64,000 bases of DNA from Anaerolineales bacterium UBA5195 (GCA_002412925.1 DHVZ01000027.1:47664-111663), one strand, 5' to 3'. Counted from the first letter of the stretch, positions 15,274 to 24,544 are shown. Numbers and translations: made by a program. Notes: a model not told the origin generated them from the letters alone.

Positions 15274-18200
15274 ATGTCGAGGTTTCTCAATCCCAGCTCC
15301 ATCCTGCGTTGGATTGTGGGTGTTAGCCTGTTCTTAATTGCTGGCGGATTGGCTGCCTGTCATCCATCTCACCTTCCTGAAAAACAGTCACCGGTCTCCA
15401 GCCTGCGGGTTGTGATGGATAACAACTATCCCCCCTATGTTTTCCAGGATGAGCAGGGGGAGTTGCGGGGCATCCTGCTCGAGCAGTGGAAGCTCTGGGA
15501 AGCGCGCACCGGGGTGAAAGTTGAAATCACTGCCGTGCCCTGGGGAGAAGCGCTTGAACGGATGAAAAGCGGGGAATTCGATCTCATCGATACTATATTT
15601 TACACCGCTGACCGCGGCAGGATTTTCGACTACACTGACCCTTATGCCCAGATCAACGTACGCATCTTTTTCCACAAGAATATTTCTGGGATTGCCAATG
15701 CCGCTGACTTGAAAGGCTTTCGCGTGGCGGTCAAGAAAGGTGATGCGAATGTTGACTACCTGCTGCAACGGGGCATTACCGACCTGGTTTATTATGACAA
15801 TTATGAAAGCATCATCCAAGCGGCGAAGAAAGAAGATGTAACCATTTTTGTGATTGATCAGCCGCCCGCGCATTATTTTCTTTACAAGAATGGCATTCAG
15901 AATCAGTTTAATTATTCTGAGCCTTTGTATGGCGGTGAATTCCATCGCGCTGTGCGGAAGGGGGATTTTAAGACTCTCAGCCTGGTGCAGGATGGTTTTG
16001 CGCGCATCTCGCCGGCAGAATATCGGGCCATCGACAATCGCTGGTTTGGTTCAGGGTTGACCAATACCCTGAACCAAATCTTACCTTACCTGGCAGTGGG
16101 GGCAGGGATTATTTCGTTGGTCATTCTGGCTCTGGCCGCATTCAATCGGATGCTGCAAAGCCAGGTTCAATCCCGTACCCAGGAATTGCAGGAAGCGCTG
16201 ACGAATTTGAAAAGCTCTGAGATGCGGTTTCGTGATGCGATTGAATACCTCCCGATCCCCATTGGTATTGCGGATGCGCAGGGCAAGATCCTGGGTTTTA
16301 ACCGGAGGTTTACAGAATTTTATGGATATACCGCTGAAGACGTTCCCACGATTGTTGAGTGGGCACAGTCTGCTTACCCTGATCCTGAATATCGCGCAAA
16401 AGTCCAATCTCAGTGGGATGAGGATGTCGCCAAGGCGGTTGGAACCGAAACTTCCACGGCGCCACGTGAATATCGGGTGACTTGCAAAGATGGGAGCCAG
16501 CGCGATGTGGAAATTGTCATGCACCCGATTGGCAATTTGCGGATTGCCTCATTCAATAATGTCACCGAGAGACTGCTGGTCGCGAATGCGCTGCGGGAGA
16601 GTGAAGAAAATTATCGAAACCTGGTTGAGCTTTCTCCGGATACGATCATGGTCCATAGCGAGGGGAAAGTTGTCTTTATCAATACAGCCGGCGTGAATTT
16701 AATCCGAGCCGGAGATTCTTCGGAGGTTTTGGGGTTACCAATCCTCAATTTTGTGCACCCTGATTTGCATGACGTTGTTTCTGACCGGATTCGCAGGATG
16801 CGGGGATTTGGAGAAAAAGTCCCCCCGCTCGAAGAGCAATTTATCTGTCTGGATGGGAGCGTAGTCGATGTCGAAGTGGTCGCCATGCCCATCCAGTATG
16901 AAGGCCGGCCGGCAATTCAGGTGGTGGCGCGGGATATTACCGAGCGCAAACGTTCGATTAAGGCGCTTCAAGAAAGCGAGGAGCGCTTTCGGACGCTGAC
17001 GGAGAACAGCGCCGATGCCCTGACGCTGCTTAATGCAGACGGATCGGTTTTCTATGAAGGGCCAAATGTGAGTCGCCTGACGGGCTATTCTCCTTCCGAA
17101 CGCCTGGGAAGAAGCGCCTTCGAAAATGTTTTCCCGGATGACTTGCCGCTGGTCAAGAACGCTCTGGAAGACTTGCTCTCCATCCCAAACAGATCTGTTA
17201 CGCTTCAGTTTCGCTCCCTGAGAAAGGATGGCTCCATCTGGTGGACGGATGCCACCGCGAGAAATTTATTGCACGATGTGAGTGTGCGGGGAATAGTTGT
17301 CAATTATCGTGATGTTACTGAACGTAAGCAGGCTGAAGAACAGTTGCGCGAGAGCGAACATCTTTACCGTATGCTCTTCGAGCAGGCCAGCGATGCGATT
17401 TTTATCGAAACCAGCGACGATCGAATTGTTGACGTAAACGAGCGTGCTTGTGAGATGCTTGGTTATACCAAGCAAGAGCTGATGAAGATGCCCGTGTCTG
17501 CTTTAATTGCTCCTGAAGGAGCGTGGAAGGGAAAGATTGTTCGCGGGGAATTAAGAAATCATAGTGGCAGGCCTTTTGAAAGCGTGGACCTCCGCAAAGA
17601 TGGCACACGCGTTCTGGTTGAAGTCACTACCGCAGTTATCTCGGATCAACTGGTGCTTTCGATTGTGCGCGATATTACCGATCGCAAACAGGCGCAGGCG
17701 GCTTTGCAGAAAAGTGAAGAACGCAATCGGGCGATTGTCTCGGCCTTGCCTGATTTGTTGTTTGAGTTCAGCGCTGATGGCCGTTTCCTGGATTGTATCG
17801 CTGATGACTCTGCGCGCTTATTGGTTCCGCGTGAACAGGCGCTTGGCAGGCTGGCGCGGGAGCTTCTGCCTCCGGCCTTGGCTGAGTTAACCCTGCGGAA
17901 AATCCAGGAAACTTTGTCTACAGGGACGATGCAGGTTTTTGAATATTCGCTTGAGACCAGTGGTGAAATTCAATATTATGAAAGCCGGATGTCCCCGCTC
18001 AGCGCGGAGACTGTGCTGGCCCTGGTGCGGGATATCACCAAGGGCAAACAGGCAGAAGCGGAACTTCGCGATAGCGAGACTCGTTTTCGCATTCTTTTTG
18101 AACATGCCGGGGTCGGCGTTGCACAAATTGATACACAAACCGGAAGGTTTATTCGCATTAATCAAAAATATTGCGATATCGTCGGGTATTCATACGAAGA

Positions 18201-19200
18201 AATGTCGCAAAGGGATTTTCAGTCGATTACACACCCAGATGACTTGAAAATTGATTTGGAAAATATGGAACGGCTGAAGGCCGGTGAAATCTCCGAGTTT
18301 TCCATGGAGAAGCGATACTATTGCAAGGATGGAAAGATTGTCTGGGTGCTTTTGATTGTCTCTCCGCTCTGGGTCCCGGGGAAACCGCTTGAAACCCATA
18401 TCGCAGTGGTGCACGATATCACCGAGAAAAAGCGGACCGAATCTTCCCTGCAATATAGCGAGGCGGAGGTTCGCCAGCTGAACACCGAACTCGAACGGCG
18501 CGTGGATGAGCGCACAGCTCAACTGGCGGCGGCAAACAGAGAGCTGGAAGCCTTCTCCTATTCGGTTTCCCACGATTTACGCTCTCCCTTGCGAGCGATT
18601 GATGGGTTTTCGCGGATCATCCTCGATGAGCACGCTTCCCGCTTGGATGCCGATGCGCTGGGCTTGTTCCAACACATCAAGGCAGAGAGTCGGCGGATGG
18701 GACAGCTGATTGACGCCCTCTTGAATCTCTCGCGCGTCTCGCGTGCCGAGCTGCGCAGCGAAACTGTCAACTTGAGTTCCATGGCTCGCCAGATTGTGGG
18801 CGGGCTAGGCCAATCCCAGCCTCAGCGGCAGGTTGAGTGTGTGATTATGAGCGGCCTCACTGTACAAGGGGACGCCCGTCTGCTCTATGTAGTGCTCGAA
18901 AATCTTCTGGGAAATGCCTGGAAGTTTACTTCCAGACGCGAAAAGGCCAGGATGGAGTTTGGCGTTGAGCAGCGTGAAAACGAGCGGGTTTATTTTGTGC
19001 GCGACGATGGCGCGGGTTTTGACCTTGCCTATGTCGATAAATTGTTTAATGCCTTCCAGCGGCTGCATCGTTCGGACGAATTCGAAGGCACAGGGATTGG
19101 TCTGGCTACCGTCCAGCGAATCATTCATCGACATGGCGGGCGGGTTTGGGCCGAGTCTGAAGTGGATCAAGGGGCAACTTTCTATTTCACGCTCGGGTAA
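15274..19200 (+). CDS. Giant sensor histidine kinase: SBP-TM-6xPAS-HisKA-HATPase
   Basis: A 1308-residue sensor. The N-terminus is a signal segment with a lipobox-like LAAC, then a family 3 solute-binding domain (about 45-265; LRVVMDNNYPPYVFQDEQGEL, GEFDLIDTIFYTADR). A membrane helix lies at about 269-290. Six PAS domains run from about 317 to 1055, each opening with (E)SExxxR, followed by a short coiled coil. HisKA has the phosphorylated His1100 in SVSHDLRSP. The HATPase has NLLGNAWKF and GTGIGLA. It should sense an amino-acid-like ligand outside and several cues inside. No response regulator is adjacent, so the partner is elsewhere. The ATG at 15274 has GGAG eight bases upstream. Confidence 0.93.
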   Translation: MSRFLNPSSILRWIVGVSLFLIAGGLAACHPSHLPEKQSPVSSLRVVMDNNYPPYVFQDEQGELRGILLEQWKLWEARTGVKVEITAVPWGEALERMKSGEFDLIDTIFYTADRGRIFDYTDPYAQINVRIFFHKNISGIANAADLKGFRVAVKKGDANVDYLLQRGITDLVYYDNYESIIQAAKKEDVTIFVIDQPPAHYFLYKNGIQNQFNYSEPLYGGEFHRAVRKGDFKTLSLVQDGFARISPAEYRAIDNRWFGSGLTNTLNQILPYLAVGAGIISLVILALAAFNRMLQSQVQSRTQELQEALTNLKSSEMRFRDAIEYLPIPIGIADAQGKILGFNRRFTEFYGYTAEDVPTIVEWAQSAYPDPEYRAKVQSQWDEDVAKAVGTETSTAPREYRVTCKDGSQRDVEIVMHPIGNLRIASFNNVTERLLVANALRESEENYRNLVELSPDTIMVHSEGKVVFINTAGVNLIRAGDSSEVLGLPILNFVHPDLHDVVSDRIRRMRGFGEKVPPLEEQFICLDGSVVDVEVVAMPIQYEGRPAIQVVARDITERKRSIKALQESEERFRTLTENSADALTLLNADGSVFYEGPNVSRLTGYSPSERLGRSAFENVFPDDLPLVKNALEDLLSIPNRSVTLQFRSLRKDGSIWWTDATARNLLHDVSVRGIVVNYRDVTERKQAEEQLRESEHLYRMLFEQASDAIFIETSDDRIVDVNERACEMLGYTKQELMKMPVSALIAPEGAWKGKIVRGELRNHSGRPFESVDLRKDGTRVLVEVTTAVISDQLVLSIVRDITDRKQAQAALQKSEERNRAIVSALPDLLFEFSADGRFLDCIADDSARLLVPREQALGRLARELLPPALAELTLRKIQETLSTGTMQVFEYSLETSGEIQYYESRMSPLSAETVLALVRDITKGKQAEAELRDSETRFRILFEHAGVGVAQIDTQTGRFIRINQKYCDIVGYSYEEMSQRDFQSITHPDDLKIDLENMERLKAGEISEFSMEKRYYCKDGKIVWVLLIVSPLWVPGKPLETHIAVVHDITEKKRTESSLQYSEAEVRQLNTELERRVDERTAQLAAANRELEAFSYSVSHDLRSPLRAIDGFSRIILDEHASRLDADALGLFQHIKAESRRMGQLIDALLNLSRVSRAELRSETVNLSSMARQIVGGLGQSQPQRQVECVIMSGLTVQGDARLLYVVLENLLGNAWKFTSRREKARMEFGVEQRENERVYFVRDDGAGFDLAYVDKLFNAFQRLHRSDEFEGTGIGLATVQRIIHRHGGRVWAESEVDQGATFYFTLG

Positions 19201-19227
19201 CGACTTCTCCTATAATTTGTTTCCTGC

Positions 19228-19611
19228 TCACCGGGAATTCCCGTGGCAGGCCCCGCATTTTGGGTATGAGCGCGCGCCATACCAAAAATGCGACATTCCT
19301 CGTTCTGTAAGTTCATCTTTCGGTTCGGGCATTTCAGGCTGCTCACGATAGTCAAGCAATTGATCGTAAAACTCCCAGAAACATTTGAGAAAATCTTTCT
19401 GGAGTTGTTGATGGTGGGCCACAATCGGCATCAGTTTTTTGTAATGTCGGCCTTCATGGATCCAACATAGCATCATGGAGCACGTCAGCCAGTTAAACTG
19501 GGGCGCATCATCACAAATTAAAGTCTGAATAACCGGGAAACCTATTTCTGTATGATAGGCTGTATAAACCGGGTTGCACAGGATGTGGCAGTTTTGGTTC
19601 TGCCCATTCAC
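19228..19611 (-). pseudogene. Transposase remnant
   Basis: A 127-codon reading frame resembling an internal part of an IS66-like/unclassified DDE transposase: CNPVYTAYHT, ICDDAPQFN (one catalytic Asp region) and CWIHEGRHYKKLMPIVAHHQQLQKDFL. The N-terminal DNA-binding part and the rest of the catalytic core are missing, and the last 25 codons no longer look like the family. No flanking inverted repeats or target duplication are visible. It fills most of the 455-base gap between the histidine kinase and the pseudouridine synthase gene. Confidence 0.6.
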
Positions 19612-19642
19612 TCCTGCGGCTCCGCCCAGGCAAGCTGTCGGT

Positions 19643-19648
19643 TATAAT
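19643..19648 (+). promoter_or_regulatory. -10 box giving a leaderless mRNA for the pseudouridine synthase gene
   Basis: TATAAT followed by seven bases and the ATG at 19656. An in-frame ATG at 19647 lies inside the box itself and is unlikely to be used. Confidence 0.6.
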
Positions 19649-19655
19649 GGAAAAC

Positions 19656-20549
19656 ATGGAAGAACGCTTACAAAAAATTATGGCTCAGGCCGGGCTTGGT
19701 TCCCGTCGCGATTGTGAAGAATGGATTAAAGCCGGGCGTGTGCGCGTCAACGGCACGGTTGCAATTATCGGTCAAAAGGCGAACCCGCTGGCGGATAAAA
19801 TTACCCTGGATGGGCGCGCCATTAAACCGGCTGAGCAAAAAATCTATATTGCCCTGCACAAGCCGCGCTATGTCCTTTCGACTGTGGATGCGGAGCAAGG
19901 CGATTCTCGCCAGACGGTGCGTGATCTGCTGCCGGTTAGCGAGCGTCTTTACCCCGTTGGCAGGCTGGATTTTGAGAGCGAGGGCCTGGTTTTGATGACC
20001 AACGATGGTGATCTTGCCCAAAAGCTGACCCACCCGTCGCATGGACACTCAAAAGAATATCGCGTCCTTCTCGCGCGCCACCCGGATGAAGAACAGATTT
20101 CTACCTGGCGGCGCGGCGTCGTGCTTGAAGATGGTTACAAAACCCAAACTGCCGAGGTGCGAGTCGAATCCCTGGCTGGGAAGGGCGCCTGGGTGCGGAT
20201 TGTCATGCGCGAAGGCCGCAAGCGCCAGATCCGCGAGATTGGCGCCATGTTAGGGCTTCCGGTTGTGCGGATCGTCCGCGTTCGCATTGGGAATTTGCTC
20301 TTGGGAGGCTTGAAACCAGCAGAGTGGCGTTACTTGACTTCGAGCGAAATTACTGCGCTCAAAGATGAACGCCCCGGCCTGCCTCCTTACCCCGATATGA
20401 CTCGCAAGAAGCCGCTGGGAGCGCGCAAGAAACCAATCCGTCGAGGGCCTGCAAGCCCACCATCTCCGCGCGCTTCAGGAAAACCCCCTGAGCGCCGCGA
20501 AAAAACTGAAGGAGGACGCAAGCCGCCACCTCCCAGGAAACCCAGATAA
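19656..20549 (+). CDS. rluB: RluB-type 23S rRNA pseudouridine synthase
   Basis: A 297-residue RsuA-family enzyme. An S4 RNA-binding domain opens the chain (RLQKIMAQAGLGSRRDCEEWIKAGRVRVNG), followed by the synthase domain with the catalytic Asp in GRLDFESEGLVLMTNDG and the closing motif EGRKRQIREIGAMLG. It isomerises a uridine of 23S rRNA, by homology near the peptidyl transferase centre; RluE/RluF/RsuA specificity cannot be fully excluded. The last 60 residues are a basic, proline-rich tail (KKPLGARKKPIRRG...) likely to bind rRNA non-specifically. The stop codon is part of the downstream hairpin. Confidence 0.88.
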   Translation: MEERLQKIMAQAGLGSRRDCEEWIKAGRVRVNGTVAIIGQKANPLADKITLDGRAIKPAEQKIYIALHKPRYVLSTVDAEQGDSRQTVRDLLPVSERLYPVGRLDFESEGLVLMTNDGDLAQKLTHPSHGHSKEYRVLLARHPDEEQISTWRRGVVLEDGYKTQTAEVRVESLAGKGAWVRIVMREGRKRQIREIGAMLGLPVVRIVRVRIGNLLLGGLKPAEWRYLTSSEITALKDERPGLPPYPDMTRKKPLGARKKPIRRGPASPPSPRASGKPPERREKTEGGRKPPPPRKPR

Positions 20550-20588
20550 AAGCAGAACCGGTCTCACCAGAGACCGGTTCTGCTTTTA
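20547..20588. terminator. Bidirectional terminator containing both stop codons
   Basis: Perfect 18-bp arms (20547-20564 and 20571-20588) around CACCAG, bounded by A and T tracts on both strands. The TAA of the plus-strand pseudouridine synthase gene (20547-20549) and the TAA of the minus-strand CBS-ACT gene (20588-20586) are the outermost bases of the two arms. Confidence 0.9.
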
Positions 20589-21224
20589 TGAGCGAATGTC
20601 GAGTATTTCCTTGACGACCGGCCCAACAGTCTCTTTGGTTTCTTCCAACGTAAGACCTTTGACTTTGAAGGTCACGATTTTATTGGACAGGTTCGCGTCG
20701 GTGAACTGGCCGAGGGCGATGAAATTGCCTTTTTTGGCGGCGATGGCTTCGGTCAGGGCTGCCAGCCTGCCTGGCTTATCTTCAATCAGCGCAGTCACGC
20801 GCACACCGGCCTCGCGGGCGCCCAGCAATTCAAGGAAAACCTTGAACAGGTCGGTTTCTGTGATGATGCCAATGACCTGCCCGTCACGCATCACCGGTAG
20901 CCCGCCAATCTTGTTGTCAGCCATGATCCGCGCAGCCTGTTCGATGGGGGTGTCTTCGGTAACGGTCATGACGTTTCCCGACATGACTTCTGAAACAAGC
21001 ACCTTGCTGAGCAGATAATTTATTTCCCAGATACTCAAGCTGGTCGCCGAGGAGGGCGAAGCGTTTAGCAGGTCTTTATCAGAAACAATTCCAACCAATT
21101 TGCCATCTTTGACAACTGGCATGCGCCGGATATGCTCTTTTTTCATCAGGTTGAGCGCCTCCGGAAGAGGCAGATCCGGCTGGATGGTCACAACCGGTTT
21201 TGACATTCTATCGCCGACGAGCAT
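20586..21224 (-). CDS. CBS-pair and ACT domain protein (AcuB-like)
   Basis: A 212-residue cytosolic protein. Two CBS domains come first (MSKPVVTIQPDLPLPEALNLMKKEHIRRMPVVKDGKLVGIVSDKDL; MSGNVMTVTEDTPIEQAARIMADNKIGGLPVMRDG), then an ACT-like domain from about residue 140 (GVRVTALIEDKPGRLAALTEAIAAKKG). CBS pairs bind adenine nucleotides and ACT domains amino acids, so a metabolic sensor role is likely; AcuB of Bacillus has this layout. The start at 21224 is fixed by AAAGGAGG. It overlaps the end of the upstream M20 peptidase gene by 17 bases, so expression is coupled. Confidence 0.87.
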   Translation of the reverse strand: MLVGDRMSKPVVTIQPDLPLPEALNLMKKEHIRRMPVVKDGKLVGIVSDKDLLNASPSSATSLSIWEINYLLSKVLVSEVMSGNVMTVTEDTPIEQAARIMADNKIGGLPVMRDGQVIGIITETDLFKVFLELLGAREAGVRVTALIEDKPGRLAALTEAIAAKKGNFIALGQFTDANLSNKIVTFKVKGLTLEETKETVGPVVKEILDIRS

Positions 21225-22596
21225 GGAAACCTCCTTTGGTAATATTTGAGAACTCTCCGAGCAGGCGCGCCATGTGCCGCGCGTGTTTGAGATATAAATC
21301 GAGGCGGATATTTTCATTCGGAGCGTGGGCGCGGGTGTCAGGATGTCCCAGCCCGGCCGTGGCGACCGGGAGCTTTAGTTCATGCACAAAGGGATAGTTT
21401 GGCCCGCTGCCGCCCACCATCGGGATTAATTCCATTTTTGATTCAAAAACTTCTTCAGCGGTATCCGCCACCAGCTGGATGAACGGATCGTCCGGATCGG
21501 TTTTGGCCGCCGGGCCCCCACCCATGAATTCGATCTGGATATCGGAGAAGCCTTCTGCGTCCAGGTGTTGCCTCAACAACTCCAGGCATTTATCAACTTT
21601 CTGGCCGAGCGCCAGGCGGAAATCGACTTTGGCCGAGGCTCTGGCCGGCAAAACGGTTTTTGAACCCGCTCCCTGGTAGCCGCTGGTCAGCCCGCAGATG
21701 GTGCAGGTCGGCTCAAAGACCTCCGCCATTTGCAGCTCAACACCGCCGGTCAATCCTTTGAGAAATTGCTTGACTCCGTAACGGGTTTTATACTCTTCCG
21801 CCACATCTGGCTGCGCCTCGAACAGTTCCCGGTCGCGCGCTGTCGGCAGAATGACGTCATCGTACCAACCGGGAATGCGGATTTTCTCATCCGACCCTTT
21901 GAGCGTGTTCAACGCCCAGACCAACCGCCAGGCCGCGTTGGGGAAAATCGACCCGCCCGTGCCGGAGTGGACATCGATCTCGGCGGTTTCCACCGAAAGT
22001 TCCACGTAGCAAATACCGCGCAGTCCGAGATACTGCATGGGAATCTCGCGATGGTCCACGCCGCCAAATTCCCAGATGCAGGCGTCGGCGGCCAGTTTTT
22101 CCTGATTTGCGGTGATAAACGCAGGCAAGTGGAGGCTGCCGGTCTCTTCTTCGCCTTCAACGATGAATTTGACATTACAGGGTAGGTCGCCGTTTTCGGA
22201 AAGAAGGGCGTCGAGCGCATGCAGGCGGCTGGTCAAGTGGCCTTTGTCATCGCTCACGCCTCGACCGAAGAGCTTCCCGTCTCGGCGCGAAGGTTCGAAG
22301 GGCGGGGTTTCCCATAATTCCAAGGGTTCCGCAGGTTGCACATCGTAATGATTGTAAAACAGCAGGGTTTTATCGCTTTTCCCCTCGCGTTCCCCAAAAA
22401 CGATTGGCGCGCCCTCGGTCGGGATGATCTCAACCTTAAATCCGCGCTTTTCCAGCAGGCTGCCGACCAGTTCTGCGCATTCTTGCATGCCCCAATTCTG
22501 AGCGCCCACGCTTGGTTGGGCTACCAGGCGGGATAGCTCTGCAATACTATCATCCAGGTGGGTTTCAAGATACGTGTCGATTTTGGTGTAGTTCAT
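21208..22596 (-). CDS. M20-family metallopeptidase (dipeptidase type)
   Basis: A 462-residue di-zinc peptidase. Metal ligands and catalysis are visible in FYNHYDVQPAEP (His and Asp), GRGVSDDKGHL (bridging Asp) and VEGEEETGS (catalytic Glu and ligand Glu), with a late His in GHPDTRAHAPNE. A dimerisation insert lies at about 190-330. It is likely a cytosolic dipeptidase or carnosinase-like enzyme releasing amino acids. AGAGGAAATC precedes the ATG. Overlap with the CBS-ACT gene suggests the amino-acid sensor and peptidase are co-expressed. Confidence 0.9.
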   Translation of the reverse strand: MNYTKIDTYLETHLDDSIAELSRLVAQPSVGAQNWGMQECAELVGSLLEKRGFKVEIIPTEGAPIVFGEREGKSDKTLLFYNHYDVQPAEPLELWETPPFEPSRRDGKLFGRGVSDDKGHLTSRLHALDALLSENGDLPCNVKFIVEGEEETGSLHLPAFITANQEKLAADACIWEFGGVDHREIPMQYLGLRGICYVELSVETAEIDVHSGTGGSIFPNAAWRLVWALNTLKGSDEKIRIPGWYDDVILPTARDRELFEAQPDVAEEYKTRYGVKQFLKGLTGGVELQMAEVFEPTCTICGLTSGYQGAGSKTVLPARASAKVDFRLALGQKVDKCLELLRQHLDAEGFSDIQIEFMGGGPAAKTDPDDPFIQLVADTAEEVFESKMELIPMVGGSGPNYPFVHELKLPVATAGLGHPDTRAHAPNENIRLDLYLKHARHMARLLGEFSNITKGGFHARRR

Positions 22597-22671
22597 GATT
22601 TCCTCTTGTCTGGCTTCACAGAAGTCCCAGAGAGCCAGATTTTGAAAATTGGGGTTTTCGGATCTGGCGGC

Positions 22672-23232
22672 TTATCGAAAGAACCAGTTGATCGAATAGG
22701 ACCCGGCATAGGCAAAAACTGTCATTTTGACCAGGAGCGCCAGCCAGACGGTCAGTAAAAATCGCCAGAACGGGATCTTGAGCGCTCCCGCGGCGATTCC
22801 CACCACATCGAAGGTTGGGTTGGGAATGAGCGCCAGCACAAAGATTGCCAGGATGCCATACTTTTGGATATATGGGGATACTTTTTGGTAAATGTCCATG
22901 CGCTCGACCACAGCCTGCCCGCTCCAGCCGGCCAGGTAACCTGTCAGTTCGCCAAGGGTGCCACCCGAGGCGGCCGCCAGAGCCACACCCAACGGGTGAA
23001 AAATACTGCCCATGGTGAAGACCACTGCCAGTCCGGGGGCCGGGAAAAGCACGGTGGCGTTTGCCAGCATGGCAAGCAGGAAAATCCCCGGATAGCCATA
23101 GCGGGCAAGTTCCTGCGCCTGGTTGCGCACGCTGAACAGGTAAGCGCTCAACCCAATCACCAGCGCCAGAGCCAGGATGCGGAGAATCAGGGTGCGATGA
23201 TCTGTTTTGTTGCGAGCAGGTTCCTTGTGCAT
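22672..23232 (-). CDS. VTT/DedA-like (YqaA-type) membrane protein
   Basis: A 186-residue protein with about five hydrophobic segments. The VTT signature appears as FPAPGLAVVFTMGSIFHPLGVALAAASGGTLGELTGYLAG and LALIPNPTFDVVGIAAGALK. DedA/VTT proteins act as phospholipid scramblases or in undecaprenyl-phosphate recycling. The specific role is not determinable. It is separated from the cyclophilin gene by a strong hairpin. Confidence 0.83.
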   Translation of the reverse strand: MHKEPARNKTDHRTLILRILALALVIGLSAYLFSVRNQAQELARYGYPGIFLLAMLANATVLFPAPGLAVVFTMGSIFHPLGVALAAASGGTLGELTGYLAGWSGQAVVERMDIYQKVSPYIQKYGILAIFVLALIPNPTFDVVGIAAGALKIPFWRFLLTVWLALLVKMTVFAYAGSYSINWFFR

Positions 23233-23243
23233 GTTATTTTATG

Positions 23244-23274
23244 AAATAGCGCGAGAGCATCTCTCGCGCTATTT
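23244..23274. terminator. Hairpin terminator between cyclophilin and VTT genes
   Basis: Fourteen-base perfect arms (23244-23257 and 23261-23274) around CAT. It follows the cyclophilin stop by two bases on the minus strand and probably limits read-through into the VTT gene. Confidence 0.8.
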
Positions 23275-23276
23275 TC

Positions 23277-23789
23277 TTATTCTTCGAGGATCGTGACGCT
23301 TTTGATTTTTACGCCGGGGTCTTCAGGGCGCATCGGGTCGCGCGGCGGGATCGACATCAGCACATCCATGCCGCTTGTAATTTGTCCAAAAATGGAATGT
23401 TTGCCATCCAGCCAGGGCGTGGGGATGTGGGTAATGAAAAACTGCGAACCATTGGTACCCGGCCCGGCATTGGCCATTGAGAGAATACCAGGCTTGCTGT
23501 GCTTCAGGCTGGGATGGAATTCATCGGCGAAGCGGTAGCCCGGCCCGCCGCGCCCGCTGCCGGTCGGGTCGCCGCCCTGGGCCATGAAATCAGCGATGAC
23601 GCGGTGGAAAATCGTCCCATCGTAAAACCCTTCCCGGGCGAGAAAGACAAAGTTGTTCACCGTTTTCGGGGTTTTCTCGGCGAACAACTCAATCACCAGG
23701 TCGCCTTTTTCGGTTGAGATGGTGGCAGTGTATTTCTTCTTGGCATCAATCACCATTTCAGGCGGGCTTGACCATTCTTTTTGAGTCAT
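23277..23789 (-). CDS. Cyclophilin-type peptidyl-prolyl isomerase
   Basis: A 170-residue single-domain cyclophilin. The active site is seen in FHRVIADFMAQGGDPTGSGRGGPGY (catalytic Arg and Gln), then MANAGPGTNGSQFFIT and WLDGKHSIFGQI. The usual Trp at the cyclosporin site is present in WLDGKH. No signal peptide, so cytosolic. The ATG at 23789 has AAAGGA ten bases upstream; an upstream in-frame start lacks a binding site. Confidence 0.93.
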   Translation of the reverse strand: MTQKEWSSPPEMVIDAKKKYTATISTEKGDLVIELFAEKTPKTVNNFVFLAREGFYDGTIFHRVIADFMAQGGDPTGSGRGGPGYRFADEFHPSLKHSKPGILSMANAGPGTNGSQFFITHIPTPWLDGKHSIFGQITSGMDVLMSIPPRDPMRPEDPGVKIKSVTILEE

Positions 23790-23840
23790 TGTTTTTATCC
23801 TTTCAAAATTGATTCTGTGCAATCTGCCAAATTTGAGAGC

Positions 23841-24467
23841 TTACCTTAACATGGCTTCAATGCGTGCTGCAACCATATCCAATGCGGCAGCGTTGAATCC
23901 ACCCTCGGGGATGATCACGTCGGCATAGCGCTTTGACGGTTCCACGAATTCAAGGTGCATCGGGCGCACCGTTTTCAAGTATTGCTTGATCACCGATTCT
24001 GGGGTGCGTCCGCGCTCGGTAATATCTCTTTGCAGGCGGCGGATAAAGCGCAGGTCGGAGTCCGTATCCACGAAAATCTTAATGTCGAACAGCGGGCGCA
24101 ATCCCGGTTCGGCAAAAATTAAAATCCCCTCGACCACGATGACACGATGAGGTGTGATCGGGATGGTCTTTTCCGTCCGGCTGTGAGTCGAAAAATCGTA
24201 AACCGGCAGTTCAACCGGTTTCCCTTCTCTGAGTTGTATCACATGCTGGGTCAGCAATTCGGTTTCCAGAGAATTGGGGTGATCAAAATTGACTTCCGCC
24301 TTCTGGACGGGCGGAAGTCCGCTTAAATCCTTGTAATACGCGTCGTGCGGCAGGTAAGCAATGCGTTCAGGGCCTACCCGATTCAAGAGTTCCTGGGCAA
24401 CGGTGGTTTTGCCGGAGCCAGAACCCCCGGCGATGCCAATGATGAGCGGGACGGGTTTGACGGTCAT
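23841..24467 (-). CDS. udk: Uridine kinase
   Basis: A 208-residue P-loop kinase. Walker A is GGSGSGKTT at about 14-22. PHDAYYKD, FDHPNSLE, YDFSTHSR and VVEGILIF follow in the order expected of uridine kinase. It phosphorylates uridine and cytidine in pyrimidine salvage. The start codon lies six bases after TATAAT (24479-24474) with no ribosome-binding site, so a leaderless transcript is predicted. Confidence 0.93.
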   Translation of the reverse strand: MTVKPVPLIIGIAGGSGSGKTTVAQELLNRVGPERIAYLPHDAYYKDLSGLPPVQKAEVNFDHPNSLETELLTQHVIQLREGKPVELPVYDFSTHSRTEKTIPITPHRVIVVEGILIFAEPGLRPLFDIKIFVDTDSDLRFIRRLQRDITERGRTPESVIKQYLKTVRPMHLEFVEPSKRYADVIIPEGGFNAAALDMVAARIEAMLR

Positions 24468-24473
24468 ATCCGC

Positions 24474-24479
24474 ATTATA
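24474..24479 (-). promoter_or_regulatory. -10 box giving a leaderless udk mRNA
   Basis: TATAAT on the minus strand, six bases (GCGGAT) before the ATG at 24467. Confidence 0.6.
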
Positions 24480-24500
24480 CCCGGTCCTTCAACCCAGGAA

Positions 24501-24540
24501 ACAGGGTTTTACCGCGGAGGTTTCCGAAGAGCCAAAAACA
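24501..24540 (-). repeat. Dispersed repeat copy 1 (GGCTCTTCGGAAACCTC... type)
   Basis: On the minus strand this reads as a degenerate copy of the segment found at 25521-25560 (minus) and 40846-40885 (plus). The shared pattern is GGyTCTyyGGrAAyCTC followed by yGyGGyAArACCC. It lies downstream of the first DegV gene. Confidence 0.55.
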
Positions 24541-24544
24541 AAAA

